From: an uncultured Acidimicrobiales bacterium
GTDB taxonomy: Bacteria; Actinomycetota; Acidimicrobiia; Acidimicrobiales; UBA10347
Assembly (NCBI GenBank): GCA_937942965.1
Contig: CALDGN010000392.1
Coordinates: forward strand, 1-10,264
Direction: 5' to 3'
Length of the DNA stretch: 10,264 bases
In this document: positions 1 through 6,429 of the stretch, piece by piece
Numbering within the stretch: the first letter of the stretch is position 1
Layout of the letters: the number at the start of each line of letters is the position of its first letter
The notes under the pieces: model-generated
What the model saw: the letters and a program-made list of their open reading frames with translations, nothing else
Told to the model about the DNA's origin: nothing
Databases searched by the model: none
Translations under genes and position numbers: made by a program

Positions 1-1008
1 CCGGGGCCGGTTTCGCTCGACGTGCGCATGTCCGGGACGACGGCCCGGTTTGCGACCCCACTCGCCGCTCGCGGCACTGGCACCTACCTGGTCGACGGCG
101 CCCCCGAGATGCGAGCCCGCCCGATGGGGGAGAGCGCCGCATCGTTGCGCTCGGTCGGTGTCGGCGTCGAAGGCGACACGCTTCCGCTCACCGTCCGAGG
201 CGGCTTCACCGGAGGTTCACTCACGCTCGCGGCCGACGTCAGCAGCCAGTTCGCCAGCGGCATGTTGCTCGCTGCGCCCGGAACCGAAAGCGGCCTTCGC
301 CTGACGCTCGAGGGCGATGTGGTGTCACGCCCGTACCTCGACATGACCGTCGAAGTCATGCGGGCCTTCGGTGCCGAGGTCGAACAGCCCTCGCCGAACG
401 AGTTCATCGTCGCCCCCGGCCGTGGCTACGTCGGCACCGAGTACCGGATTGAACCCGACGCGTCTGCGGCCAGCTACTTCTTCGCCATGGCTGCGGTCAC
501 CGGCGGTCGCGTGCGCATCGACGGTCTCGGCACCGAATCACTCCAAGGCGACGTCGACTTTGTCGACGTGCTCGCCGAAATGGGCGCCGACGTCGACAAG
601 GGCACGGACTCGATCGAAGTGCGCGGTCCCGAGAAACTTCGCGGCGTCGACGTCGACATGTCCCAGATCTCCGACACTGCGCAGACGCTGGCGGCGATCG
701 CTCCGTTCGCCGACGGTCCGACCCGGATCACCGGCATCGGCTTCATCCGCCACAAAGAGACCGACCGGGTCGCCGCCCCCGTCACTGAGCTTCTCCGAAT
801 GGGCATCGATGCCGTCGAAGAAGAGGATGGCTTCGTGATTCAGCCGGGCCAGCCGCAGCCGGCCACGATCGAGACGTATCACGATCACCGCATGGCGATG
901 AGCTTCGCGATCACTGGGCTGATGACGCCCGGCATCGACATCTCCGACCCGGGGTGCGTCAACAAGACCTTCCCCACATATTGGGACGTCCTCGAGTCGC
1001 TGAGGTAG
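1..1008 (+). CDS. aroA: 3-phosphoshikimate 1-carboxyvinyltransferase (EPSP synthase), 5' partial
   Basis: EPSP synthase joins shikimate-3-phosphate and phosphoenolpyruvate in the cytoplasmic shikimate pathway to aromatic amino acids. The frame is open from base 1, so the GTG at 22 is internal. About 335 residues are visible; family members are about 420-440, so roughly 85-100 N-terminal residues, including the first substrate-binding lysine, lie off the left edge. Visible hallmarks in order are SGTTARF (the GTAMRP-like PEP loop, about 31-51), SSQF (241-252, substrate-binding serines and glutamine), ISDTAQT with the catalytic-type Asp at 673-675, RHKETDR (748-768, the KExxR motif) and DHRMAM (883-900). 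The C-terminal end, ending in a Trp-rich PTYWDVLESL stretch, looks complete, with TAG at 1006-1008. The next gene starts 9 bases later, so co-transcription is plausible. The identification is very secure; the exact EPSPS class is not assigned. Confidence 0.96.
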   Translation, partial: PGPVSLDVRMSGTTARFATPLAARGTGTYLVDGAPEMRARPMGESAASLRSVGVGVEGDTLPLTVRGGFTGGSLTLAADVSSQFASGMLLAAPGTESGLRLTLEGDVVSRPYLDMTVEVMRAFGAEVEQPSPNEFIVAPGRGYVGTEYRIEPDASAASYFFAMAAVTGGRVRIDGLGTESLQGDVDFVDVLAEMGADVDKGTDSIEVRGPEKLRGVDVDMSQISDTAQTLAAIAPFADGPTRITGIGFIRHKETDRVAAPVTELLRMGIDAVEEEDGFVIQPGQPQPATIETYHDHRMAMSFAITGLMTPGIDISDPGCVNKTFPTYWDVLESLR

Positions 1009-1017
1009 GCAGAGCCT

Positions 1018-1647
1018 GTGACGGACGCAGTTCGAGACGGCTACGACCGCGTTGCCAAGCAGTACGCCGAATTGTTCCTAAGCGATCTCGAAGAGCAACC
1101 GTTCGTCCGCAAGCGGCTGGCCGCATTCGCGGACCAAGTGGCACCCGGCGGCCTTGTGGCCGACCTCGGCTGCGGGCCCGGCCATGTCTCGAACTTCGTG
1201 ACGGGCCTTGGGCTCACGACGGTTGGCTACGACCTGTCACCGGCCACCATCGCCGAGGCCCACCAGGCGTTCCCCGACTTGGACTTCTACGTCGGTGACC
1301 TGACCGCACTCGATGCCGCCGACCATGCCTTCGCCGGGATCATCGCTCGGTACTCGATCATCCACATGGACCCCGACCGGCTCAGCGACGCGTTCACCGA
1401 GTGGATGCGTGTCCTTGCGCCCGGTGCGCCCGTCTACGTCAGCTTCTTTGCAGCGCTGACGCCCGAGGGCCACGGCGAGGCGTTCGATCACGCCGCGGTC
1501 ACGGCCTACGGCCTATTTCCGGACAACGTCGTTGCCGAGATGCGGGCGGTCGGGTTCGAGCACTTCGACGTCGCGATCCTTGCGCCACCCGAAGGTGGGC
1601 GGCCGTTTGAGCAAGCCAAGGTGTTGGCTCGCCGAGGCCGCCAGTAG
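1018..1647 (+). CDS. class I SAM-dependent methyltransferase
   Basis: This 209-residue protein has the Rossmann-type methyltransferase core. Motif I is VADLGCGPGH at residues 47-56, the acidic residue expected to bind the SAM ribose is D72 in GYDLS, the GDL at 93-95 fits the adenine-contacting loop, and IIARYSIIHM (108-117) fits the post-motif region of the Methyltransf_11/25 group. A C-terminal strand pattern (VYVSFFAAL, GFEHFDVAIL) completes the fold. No substrate domain is visible, so the methyl acceptor, most likely a small molecule, is unknown. The start is GTG, 9 bases after the aroA stop; a weak GAGG lies 12 bases upstream (1002-1005), inside aroA. The short gap suggests transcription with aroA, but no functional link to aromatic synthesis follows from this. 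Confidence 0.88.
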   Translation: MTDAVRDGYDRVAKQYAELFLSDLEEQPFVRKRLAAFADQVAPGGLVADLGCGPGHVSNFVTGLGLTTVGYDLSPATIAEAHQAFPDLDFYVGDLTALDAADHAFAGIIARYSIIHMDPDRLSDAFTEWMRVLAPGAPVYVSFFAALTPEGHGEAFDHAAVTAYGLFPDNVVAEMRAVGFEHFDVAILAPPEGGRPFEQAKVLARRGRQ

Positions 1648-1648
1648 C

Positions 1649-1669
1649 GCTGCGACCTAGGGTCGCGGC
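1649..1669 (+). promoter_or_regulatory. hairpin abutting the start codon, overlapping a TANNNT -10-like box
   Basis: Bases 1649-1657 pair with 1661-1669 around the three-base loop TAG, giving nine pairs of which one is a G-U wobble; the inner six (GCGACC/GGTCGC) are perfect. The stem ends on the base before the ATG at 1670. The same stretch contains TAGGGT (1658-1663), six bases before the ATG, which fits an actinobacterial -10 element for a leaderless transcript. If transcription starts at the ATG the hairpin is not in the RNA; if the gene is read from upstream, the hairpin would occlude the start. No convincing -35 or Shine-Dalgarno sequence is seen. The two readings exclude each other, and either is inference. 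Confidence 0.4.
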
Positions 1670-2581
1670 ATGAAGCTGTCGGTTGACTATCCCAGCGTTG
1701 CGTTCCGTGAGGGCCCGGACAAGGTCCTCGATCTGGCCCGAGCAATCGAGACCGCGGGCTACGACGAGATCGCCGTGTTCGACCACGTCGTGATGGGCTA
1801 TCCGACCGAGGACCGCAAGGGGCCCCGGTACCCGCCGCAGATGCCGATCCTCGAAGCGATGATGTTGCTCGCTCAGTTCGCCGTCGTCACCGATCGGGTC
1901 GGGCTGTCGACCGAAGTGCTGGTGCTGCCGCAGCGCCAACCGGTGCTGACGGCGAAGCAGTTCTCGACGCTCGACACGCTGTCGGGTGGTCGAGTGCGTG
2001 TCGGTGTCGGCGTCGGCTGGCAGCAATCCGAATACGAGGCGCTCGGCGAGGACTTCACCGACCGCGGCCGCCGCATGGACGAGGCGATCGAAGTCATGCG
2101 GCGCTGCTGGGCCGACGAGCAGATTGACTACGACGGCGATCACTACGTGCTCGACGCGATCGCGATGGAACCCAAACCGCCGCAAGGCTCGCTTCCGGTC
2201 TGGATCGGGGGCGGCTCGCCCGCCGCGCTGCGACGCACCGGGCAACTTGGCGACGGATGGATGGGCACCGCGCTCGTCGACACCGAGGCAATGACGACTG
2301 CCATGGCGACGATCCGCCGCCATGCCGAAGAGGCAGGCCGCGACCCGAACACCATCGGCATGCAGATGATGCTGCAACCGCCACCGACCTCGGCCGCCGA
2401 CAAAGACTGGTACGCCGATCACGACCAGGTCGTCGCGCGTGTGGAACTGCTCGCTGAGCTCGGCTTCGAGTGGGTGTCGCTGAACGCAACCGCCGTCTTC
2501 CAAGCTGGCGCTCGCAGTGTCGACGCCATGGCGGATCAGCTCGCGCAACTCCACGAGAAGATTCGCGCCGCCGTCGGCTGA
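1670..2581 (+). CDS. LLM class oxidoreductase, probably F420-dependent
   Basis: The 303-residue product has the luciferase-like monooxygenase TIM-barrel fold. Typical signatures are AGYDEIAVFDHV (29-40), the strand RVGLSTEVLVLPQRQP (76-91), LSGGRVRVGVGVGW (104-117) followed by EYEALG, the helix RRMDEAIEVMRRCW (134-147), and PVWIGGGSPAALRRTGQLGDGWMG (176-199). This pattern matches the actinobacterial single-component TIGR03619-like branch, in which F420H2 rather than FMN is the usual cofactor; the substrate is not predictable. The length is normal and the C-terminus appears complete. The ATG lies 22 bases after the methyltransferase stop, next to a possible leaderless promoter. An alcohol dehydrogenase follows 15 bases downstream, so the two may act in one redox pathway, which is inference. 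An FMN-dependent LLM enzyme is the main alternative. Confidence 0.9.
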   Translation: MKLSVDYPSVAFREGPDKVLDLARAIETAGYDEIAVFDHVVMGYPTEDRKGPRYPPQMPILEAMMLLAQFAVVTDRVGLSTEVLVLPQRQPVLTAKQFSTLDTLSGGRVRVGVGVGWQQSEYEALGEDFTDRGRRMDEAIEVMRRCWADEQIDYDGDHYVLDAIAMEPKPPQGSLPVWIGGGSPAALRRTGQLGDGWMGTALVDTEAMTTAMATIRRHAEEAGRDPNTIGMQMMLQPPPTSAADKDWYADHDQVVARVELLAELGFEWVSLNATAVFQAGARSVDAMADQLAQLHEKIRAAVG

Positions 2582-2583
2582 AG

Positions 2584-2589
2584 TAACGT
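2584..2589 (+). promoter_or_regulatory. possible leaderless -10 box (TAACGT)
   Basis: TAACGT fits the actinobacterial TANNNT -10 pattern and lies seven bases before the ATG at 2597, the distance expected if transcription starts at the start codon. The 15-base gap has no clear Shine-Dalgarno sequence, which suits leaderless initiation. No good -35 is seen (ATTCGC at 2561-2566 has the right spacing but is a poor match). A six-base motif can occur by chance, so this is tentative. Confidence 0.3.
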
Positions 2590-2596
2590 CGCAGCC

Positions 2597-3682
2597 ATGA
2601 AGGCTGCAGTACTCAATTCTTGTCCCGGTCAGCTCGACATCGAGGACATCACCATCGGCGCACCCGGTCCCCAAGAGGTGCTCGTACGCACCGGGGCGGC
2701 TGGCTTGTGTCACTCCGACCTCCACTTCATGGAGGCCAAGTACCCGCATCCATGCCCCGCCGTGCTCGGCCACGAGTCCGCTGGCGTGGTCGAAGCCGTT
2801 GGCTCGATGGTGCGCCACGTCGAGCCTGGCGATCACGTCATCACGTGCCTGTCAGCCTTCTGCGGCTACTGCGAGCAGTGCCTGAGCGGACACATGTCGC
2901 TGTGCGAGAACAAGAGCACCCACCTGACCCGCGGCAAAGACGACGACTCGCGGCTGTCACGGGGTGACGGCGAGACCGTGCACCAGTTCCTGCACCTGTC
3001 ATCGTTCGCTGAGCAGATGCTCATCCACGAGAACGCGCTCGTGAAGATCGACAAGGCCATGCCCCTCGACAAGGCCGCACTCATCGGCTGCGGTGTCACC
3101 ACCGGCATGGGCGCCGTGTTCCGCACCGCCGAGGTTCGCCCGGGCGAATCGGTCGTGGTCATCGGCTGCGGCGGCATCGGCCTGTCGGCCATCCAGGGCG
3201 CCCGCATCGCCGGCGCCAACAAGATCATCGCCGTCGACATGGTCCCGAACAAGCTCGACCTGGCCTCCAAGCTCGGCGCAACCCACGTGGTCGACGCCAC
3301 CGATGGCGAAGCAGTGGCGGCTGTCCGAGAACTCACCGGCGGCGTGCACCACGCCTTCGAAGCCGTCGGTCTCAAGCAGACGGCCGAAGATGCCTTCAAG
3401 ATGCTGCGTAACGGCGGTCAAGCCACCGTCATCGGCATGATTCCCGTCGGCACCACCGTCGAAGTGCACGGCCCTGAGCTGCTGTACGAAAAGACGCTGA
3501 CCGGCTCGAACATGGGCTCGAATCAGTTCCGCACAGACATGCCTCGCTTTGTTGAGATGTACCTCGACGGTCGTCTCATGCTCGATGAAATGGTCTCCAA
3601 GCACATCGACATCGAACAGATCAACGAAGGCTTCGCGGAGATGAAGACGGGCGAAGTCGCTCGCTCTGTCATCACCTTCTAA
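2597..3682 (+). CDS. zinc-dependent alcohol dehydrogenase (MDR superfamily)
   Basis: The 361-residue product is a classical NAD(P)-dependent, zinc-containing medium-chain alcohol dehydrogenase that would interconvert alcohols and aldehydes or ketones. Catalytic zinc ligands are visible as C38 (GLCHSD), H59-E60 (GHE) and C165 (GCGVTTG). The structural zinc site is C89, C92, C95 and C103 (CxxCxxCx7C). The nucleotide fold carries GCGGIG at 190-195, and D214 at the end of the second strand suggests preference for NAD. An insert of about 20 polar residues (about 108-128, with a KDDDSR run) sits between the structural zinc loop and the core, as in class III-like and mycobacterial AdhB/AdhD-type enzymes. 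The ATG lies 15 bases after the luciferase-like gene. Substrate, and whether a dissociable or bound cofactor is used, cannot be told from sequence. Confidence 0.93.
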   Translation: MKAAVLNSCPGQLDIEDITIGAPGPQEVLVRTGAAGLCHSDLHFMEAKYPHPCPAVLGHESAGVVEAVGSMVRHVEPGDHVITCLSAFCGYCEQCLSGHMSLCENKSTHLTRGKDDDSRLSRGDGETVHQFLHLSSFAEQMLIHENALVKIDKAMPLDKAALIGCGVTTGMGAVFRTAEVRPGESVVVIGCGGIGLSAIQGARIAGANKIIAVDMVPNKLDLASKLGATHVVDATDGEAVAAVRELTGGVHHAFEAVGLKQTAEDAFKMLRNGGQATVIGMIPVGTTVEVHGPELLYEKTLTGSNMGSNQFRTDMPRFVEMYLDGRLMLDEMVSKHIDIEQINEGFAEMKTGEVARSVITF

Positions 3683-3687
3683 CCACG

Positions 3688-5397
3688 GTGCTCCTTCGGC
3701 GACTGGTACTCCTGATCACGATCGCGTTCGCCGCAACGCTGCTCGTCCCTGGTCAGGCATCGGGCCAAGGCGCCGATGGTTCCCGAGGCGATCCGAACTG
3801 TGACGGCACGAGCGACATCATCGACGCGCTCGTGATCGCCCAGTTCGTAGCGGGCACGCGTTCGGGTGCGGCCTCGTGCCCGCTCGCGAACCCGGCGACC
3901 GAGATGGTGACTGACTTCGCCGACGTCGACTTCTCGGGCACGGTCGACATCATCGATGCACTGCAAGTGGCCCAGTGCACGGCTGCGATCCCGAACTTCA
4001 GTTGCCCGGCGCAGCAGTTCGAGCTCCCGTCACCGTTCGCCATTGATGACGTCTCGATCGGTGTCGACGGGTTCGTGCCCATCCTGGTGGGTGACCGGAT
4101 CTACGCGATCGAGCGGACCGGTTCAACGATCGCCTGTGTCGATCGAGCCACGCAGGCGCCGTGCTGGGCGCCTCGCTCGTTGCTCGTCAACGGAGGCGTC
4201 GGGACCACGATGGCGGTCACGCGATCGGCTGCGGTCGGGACCGACATCTACTTCTTGATGCGAGACGGAAGCACCGACCAGCTGGCAACCAACGGCACTC
4301 TGCGATTGGCGTGCTGGGACACGGTGACCGACGCGTTGTGTGCCGCATCAGCGACTTTGCCGTTTACGCCTTCTGGCGTACTGCATGTGACCGATGATGC
4401 GGCCTATGTGTTCACCGAGTACCGAGACGTGTACTGCTTCGGGCTGACGGACTTCGCGCAATGCGCCGGCTACGAGGGCGGTCGAGCCACAGCGCTGCAG
4501 GACGAGCAGATGTGGGTGTCCGACGACGGGTCCGATGGTTGGCACGGCGACGTCATCGCCGATGGCGATCGGGTCTACGCAACGATGTCGGATAGCGGCG
4601 CAGCGTGGCTGCATTGCTGGGATGTGGCCGCGATCGCTGCATGTGCTGGCTTCGAATCGAGCTTGCTGAACGACACCCGGTTCGACACCACCGACGCTGC
4701 GACCGCAGGCAGGTTGTTCTTCCACCGTTCAGCGAGTGGCGACCCGATTTCGATCTGCTCCCAGGGTGAACGAGACGGTGTCGATTGTCGTGACCTGGGC
4801 ACCGGCGCTGAGGATGCAGCCGCCGAGGCCGGTCTGTCGACGGTTGCCTCGGCGATTTCGTATGGCAGCGATGGTCTCGGCATCAGCACGTACCACTCCG
4901 ACTCGAATCGTCAGCTGTTCGTTGGTACTACAGACGTTTCGACCACGTACTGCCACGACTTCGACACGAATTCGTACTGCGGCTCCTTCGCCGCCTTTGC
5001 CAAGGGTGCAGACACTGGCGCCTATGGCTATGCCATCGAAGGGTCCTGCGCCGTTGGTCTGGGCGATGCCGGCTACCTGTACTTCATGGACCCGGCATCG
5101 CTGTCGAGCGGTTGTGCTGCGCCGGTCGCGCTGACCGAGATTGAGCCGTGCCAGTGCCCTGCGTTGTGGCCACGGCTCAAGGTCGTGCAGGTCGAGGGTC
5201 TCAGCCAGTTCCTGATCGATGTGCGCGACGAGAACCTCAATCAAGTTGCGCTCATTGACGCACTCGCCGACGGCACCGTCGACCTCAACGAGGTCGTGGG
5301 CGATGCGCAACGGTTGCGGTTCATCTACTCGGCCGTGCCCGCCCCCGGACAAGACCCCTGGGCTGACGGCGAGCCGCCCACGATCCTGTTTAGCTAG
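3688..5397 (+). CDS. secreted protein with dockerin-type calcium loops and six paired-cysteine repeats, function unknown
   Basis: This 569-residue protein begins at GTG 3688, the first start in the frame, only five bases after the dehydrogenase stop and without a visible Shine-Dalgarno. Residues 1-26 are a Sec signal peptide: RR at 4-5, a hydrophobic core LVLLITIAFAATLLV, and cleavage likely after ASG at about 26. Two dockerin-type F-hand calcium loops follow (35-46 and 79-90), each ending in DIIDAL and continuing as VIAQ or QVAQ. Residues about 120-490 form a repetitive beta-rich region with six cysteine pairs: C150/C159, C209/C218, C250/C259, C310/C319, C357/C367 and C422/C431. A beta-propeller-like fold is a guess. 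A C-terminal stretch (about 493-569) lacks a cell-wall anchor or membrane helix. I do not recognise the family. It is probably exported and disulfide-stabilised; adhesion or ligand binding is possible. Confidence 0.85.
   Translation: MLLRRLVLLITIAFAATLLVPGQASGQGADGSRGDPNCDGTSDIIDALVIAQFVAGTRSGAASCPLANPATEMVTDFADVDFSGTVDIIDALQVAQCTAAIPNFSCPAQQFELPSPFAIDDVSIGVDGFVPILVGDRIYAIERTGSTIACVDRATQAPCWAPRSLLVNGGVGTTMAVTRSAAVGTDIYFLMRDGSTDQLATNGTLRLACWDTVTDALCAASATLPFTPSGVLHVTDDAAYVFTEYRDVYCFGLTDFAQCAGYEGGRATALQDEQMWVSDDGSDGWHGDVIADGDRVYATMSDSGAAWLHCWDVAAIAACAGFESSLLNDTRFDTTDAATAGRLFFHRSASGDPISICSQGERDGVDCRDLGTGAEDAAAEAGLSTVASAISYGSDGLGISTYHSDSNRQLFVGTTDVSTTYCHDFDTNSYCGSFAAFAKGADTGAYGYAIEGSCAVGLGDAGYLYFMDPASLSSGCAAPVALTEIEPCQCPALWPRLKVVQVEGLSQFLIDVRDENLNQVALIDALADGTVDLNEVVGDAQRLRFIYSAVPAPGQDPWADGEPPTILFS
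3790..3957 (+). repeat. tandem dockerin type I-like calcium-binding motifs
   Basis: Two copies of a DxNxDGxxDxxD-type loop are encoded here. Copy one (3790-3825, residues 35-46) has D, N, D, G, D and D at loop positions 1, 3, 5, 6, 9 and 12. Copy two (3922-3957, residues 79-90) has D, D, S, G, D and D at the same positions. Both share DIIDAL directly after G-T-x. Each half also carries cysteines absent from classic cellulosomal dockerins (C38, C64, C97, C106), probably disulfide-bonded. Confidence 0.85.
4135..4980 (+). repeat. six degenerate protein repeats marked by C-x8-C pairs
   Basis: The recurring core is C-[WVFH]-D/G-x(6)-C, seen as CVDRATQAPC, CWDTVTDALC, CFGLTDFAQC, CWDVAAIAAC and CHDFDTNSYC. 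A sixth copy, CSQGERDGVDC, has one extra residue. The first cysteines lie at residues 150, 209, 250, 310, 357 and 422, giving a period of 41 to 65 residues. Most copies follow a strand like RIYAIER, DIYFLMR, AAYVFTE or RVYATMS. Period and pattern fit blades of a propeller with a disulfide-pinned hairpin; that fold is inference. Confidence 0.7.
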
Positions 5398-6383
5398 CGC
5401 TCGTTCGCCCGCTCACCGATAGCGAGCACGATGGCTCCGATGCGCTCCTCGGAGTCGACCAGCTGGTGAGCCTCGGCGGCGCTGTCCATCGGCAGAATCC
5501 GGTCGACGATCGGCTCGATCTCGCCGGCCTCGATGCTCGCGGCCAGCTGCTTGAGTGCGGCCCGACTCTCGTCAGCAAAGGCGACGATGATCTTGTGGTC
5601 CGCGAAGCGGGAGAGCGGAGCCCGGAGCAGTGTTGTGAGGCGTGGGTTGCCATTGGCATAACGCCCGCCTGGCGTGAGTAGGTCGAGCATCGCCGAGACA
5701 TCGGTGTCCGGCACCATGTCGAAAATGACGTCGAAGCGTTCTTCGAGTTCGGTCACGTTGCGCTGCTGGTAGTCGACGAAGTGGCTGGCTCCCATCGAGC
5801 GGACGAAGTCCTCTTTGTGGGCCGCATCGACGCCGGTAACCGATGCGCCCATCGCTCGGGCGATCTGCACACCGTGGGCTCCGATCACGCCGCCTGCGCC
5901 ATTGACGAGCACCGAGTCGCCGGGCTGAACCTCGGCCCGCTCCAGGAAGTGCTGGGCGTTGATGCCGCCGAGCGGCACCGCTGCTGCCTCGGCATGCGTC
6001 ATCGTGGCGGGCTTGGCGGCGATGACGGCCTTGGCGGGCAGCGCGACGTATTCGCCGTACGCGCCGCGACGCATGCCGGTCGACCCGTAGACGGCATCGC
6101 CAGGTGAGAAGCCCTCAACGTCGGCGCCAGTCTGCTCGACGATGCCCGAGAAGTAGAGGCCGAGGATCGGCCGTCGGGGCCGACGCAGGCCCAGTGCGAG
6201 CCGCAGCGGAATCATGAACCACTTGACGGCGTACTCGAAGCTGCGCATCTCGCAGTCGGACTTGCACGCCTCGGCCGCCTGGACCCGAATCAGGAGCTGA
6301 TCGTCGCCGCATGTGGGTGTTGGGACGTCTTCGACCGACAGCACTTCGGGTCCGCCGTACTGGTGATAGGTGACGGCCCGCAC
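5394..6383 (-). CDS. zinc-free MDR oxidoreductase, quinone reductase / NAD(P)-dependent alcohol dehydrogenase-like
   Basis: The product is 329 residues from GTG at 6383, chosen because the family starts with a short strand (RAVTYHQYGGPEVL) and because longer versions would run into ureD. The MDR N-terminal GroES-like domain spans about 1-125, with GFSPGDAVYG at 91-100 and GAYGEYVALP at 107-116. The NAD(P)-binding fold follows, with VNGAGGVIGAHGVQIA (160-175) in place of the zinc-ADH GxGxxG context. No catalytic or structural zinc ligands are in place, which fits quinone oxidoreductase-like enzymes that use NADPH. The C-terminal IEPIVDRILPMDSAAEAHQLV is typical. It is last in the minus-strand gene run, 46 bases after ureD with a hairpin between, so a separate promoter is possible. 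Its substrate is unknown and no role in urea metabolism is expected. Confidence 0.9.
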   Translation of the reverse strand: MRAVTYHQYGGPEVLSVEDVPTPTCGDDQLLIRVQAAEACKSDCEMRSFEYAVKWFMIPLRLALGLRRPRRPILGLYFSGIVEQTGADVEGFSPGDAVYGSTGMRRGAYGEYVALPAKAVIAAKPATMTHAEAAAVPLGGINAQHFLERAEVQPGDSVLVNGAGGVIGAHGVQIARAMGASVTGVDAAHKEDFVRSMGASHFVDYQQRNVTELEERFDVIFDMVPDTDVSAMLDLLTPGGRYANGNPRLTTLLRAPLSRFADHKIIVAFADESRAALKQLAASIEAGEIEPIVDRILPMDSAAEAHQLVDSEERIGAIVLAIGERANER

Positions 6384-6401
6384 GCCGCCATCTTGGCATG
6401 C

Positions 6402-6429
6402 GCTCAGCGGCGACGGGCCGGACCTGAGC
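6402..6429 (-). terminator. hairpin after ureD, candidate terminator or attenuator
   Basis: Right after the ureD stop (6430-6432) the minus strand can fold GCTCAG (6429-6424) with CTGAGC (6407-6402) and, inside, CGGC (6420-6417) with GCCG (6411-6408). This leaves a three-base bulge (6423-6421) and a five-base loop (6416-6412). Ten GC-rich pairs make a stable stem. No run of U follows, so it is not a standard intrinsic terminator; actinobacterial terminators often lack the U-tract. It may end the urease message or only reduce read-through into the oxidoreductase gene. Confidence 0.4.

Noticed and set aside
1499..2836. A 445-codon open frame on the minus strand across the luciferase-like gene
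   Set aside because: It is antisense to three well-supported genes and its translation is rich in Arg, His and Gly without any recognisable domain. Long antisense frames are expected in GC-rich coding DNA.
3688..3960. The dockerin-like pair as evidence for a cellulosome
   Set aside because: No cohesin, scaffoldin or glycoside hydrolase is in the window, and dockerin-like calcium loops are known in many non-cellulosomal secreted proteins.
5399..5427. A weak inverted repeat (GCTCG / CGAGC, 19-base spacing) near the convergent junction as a bidirectional terminator
   Set aside because: Only five perfect pairs with a long spacer, inside a coding region and without a T-run; this is expected by chance at this GC content.
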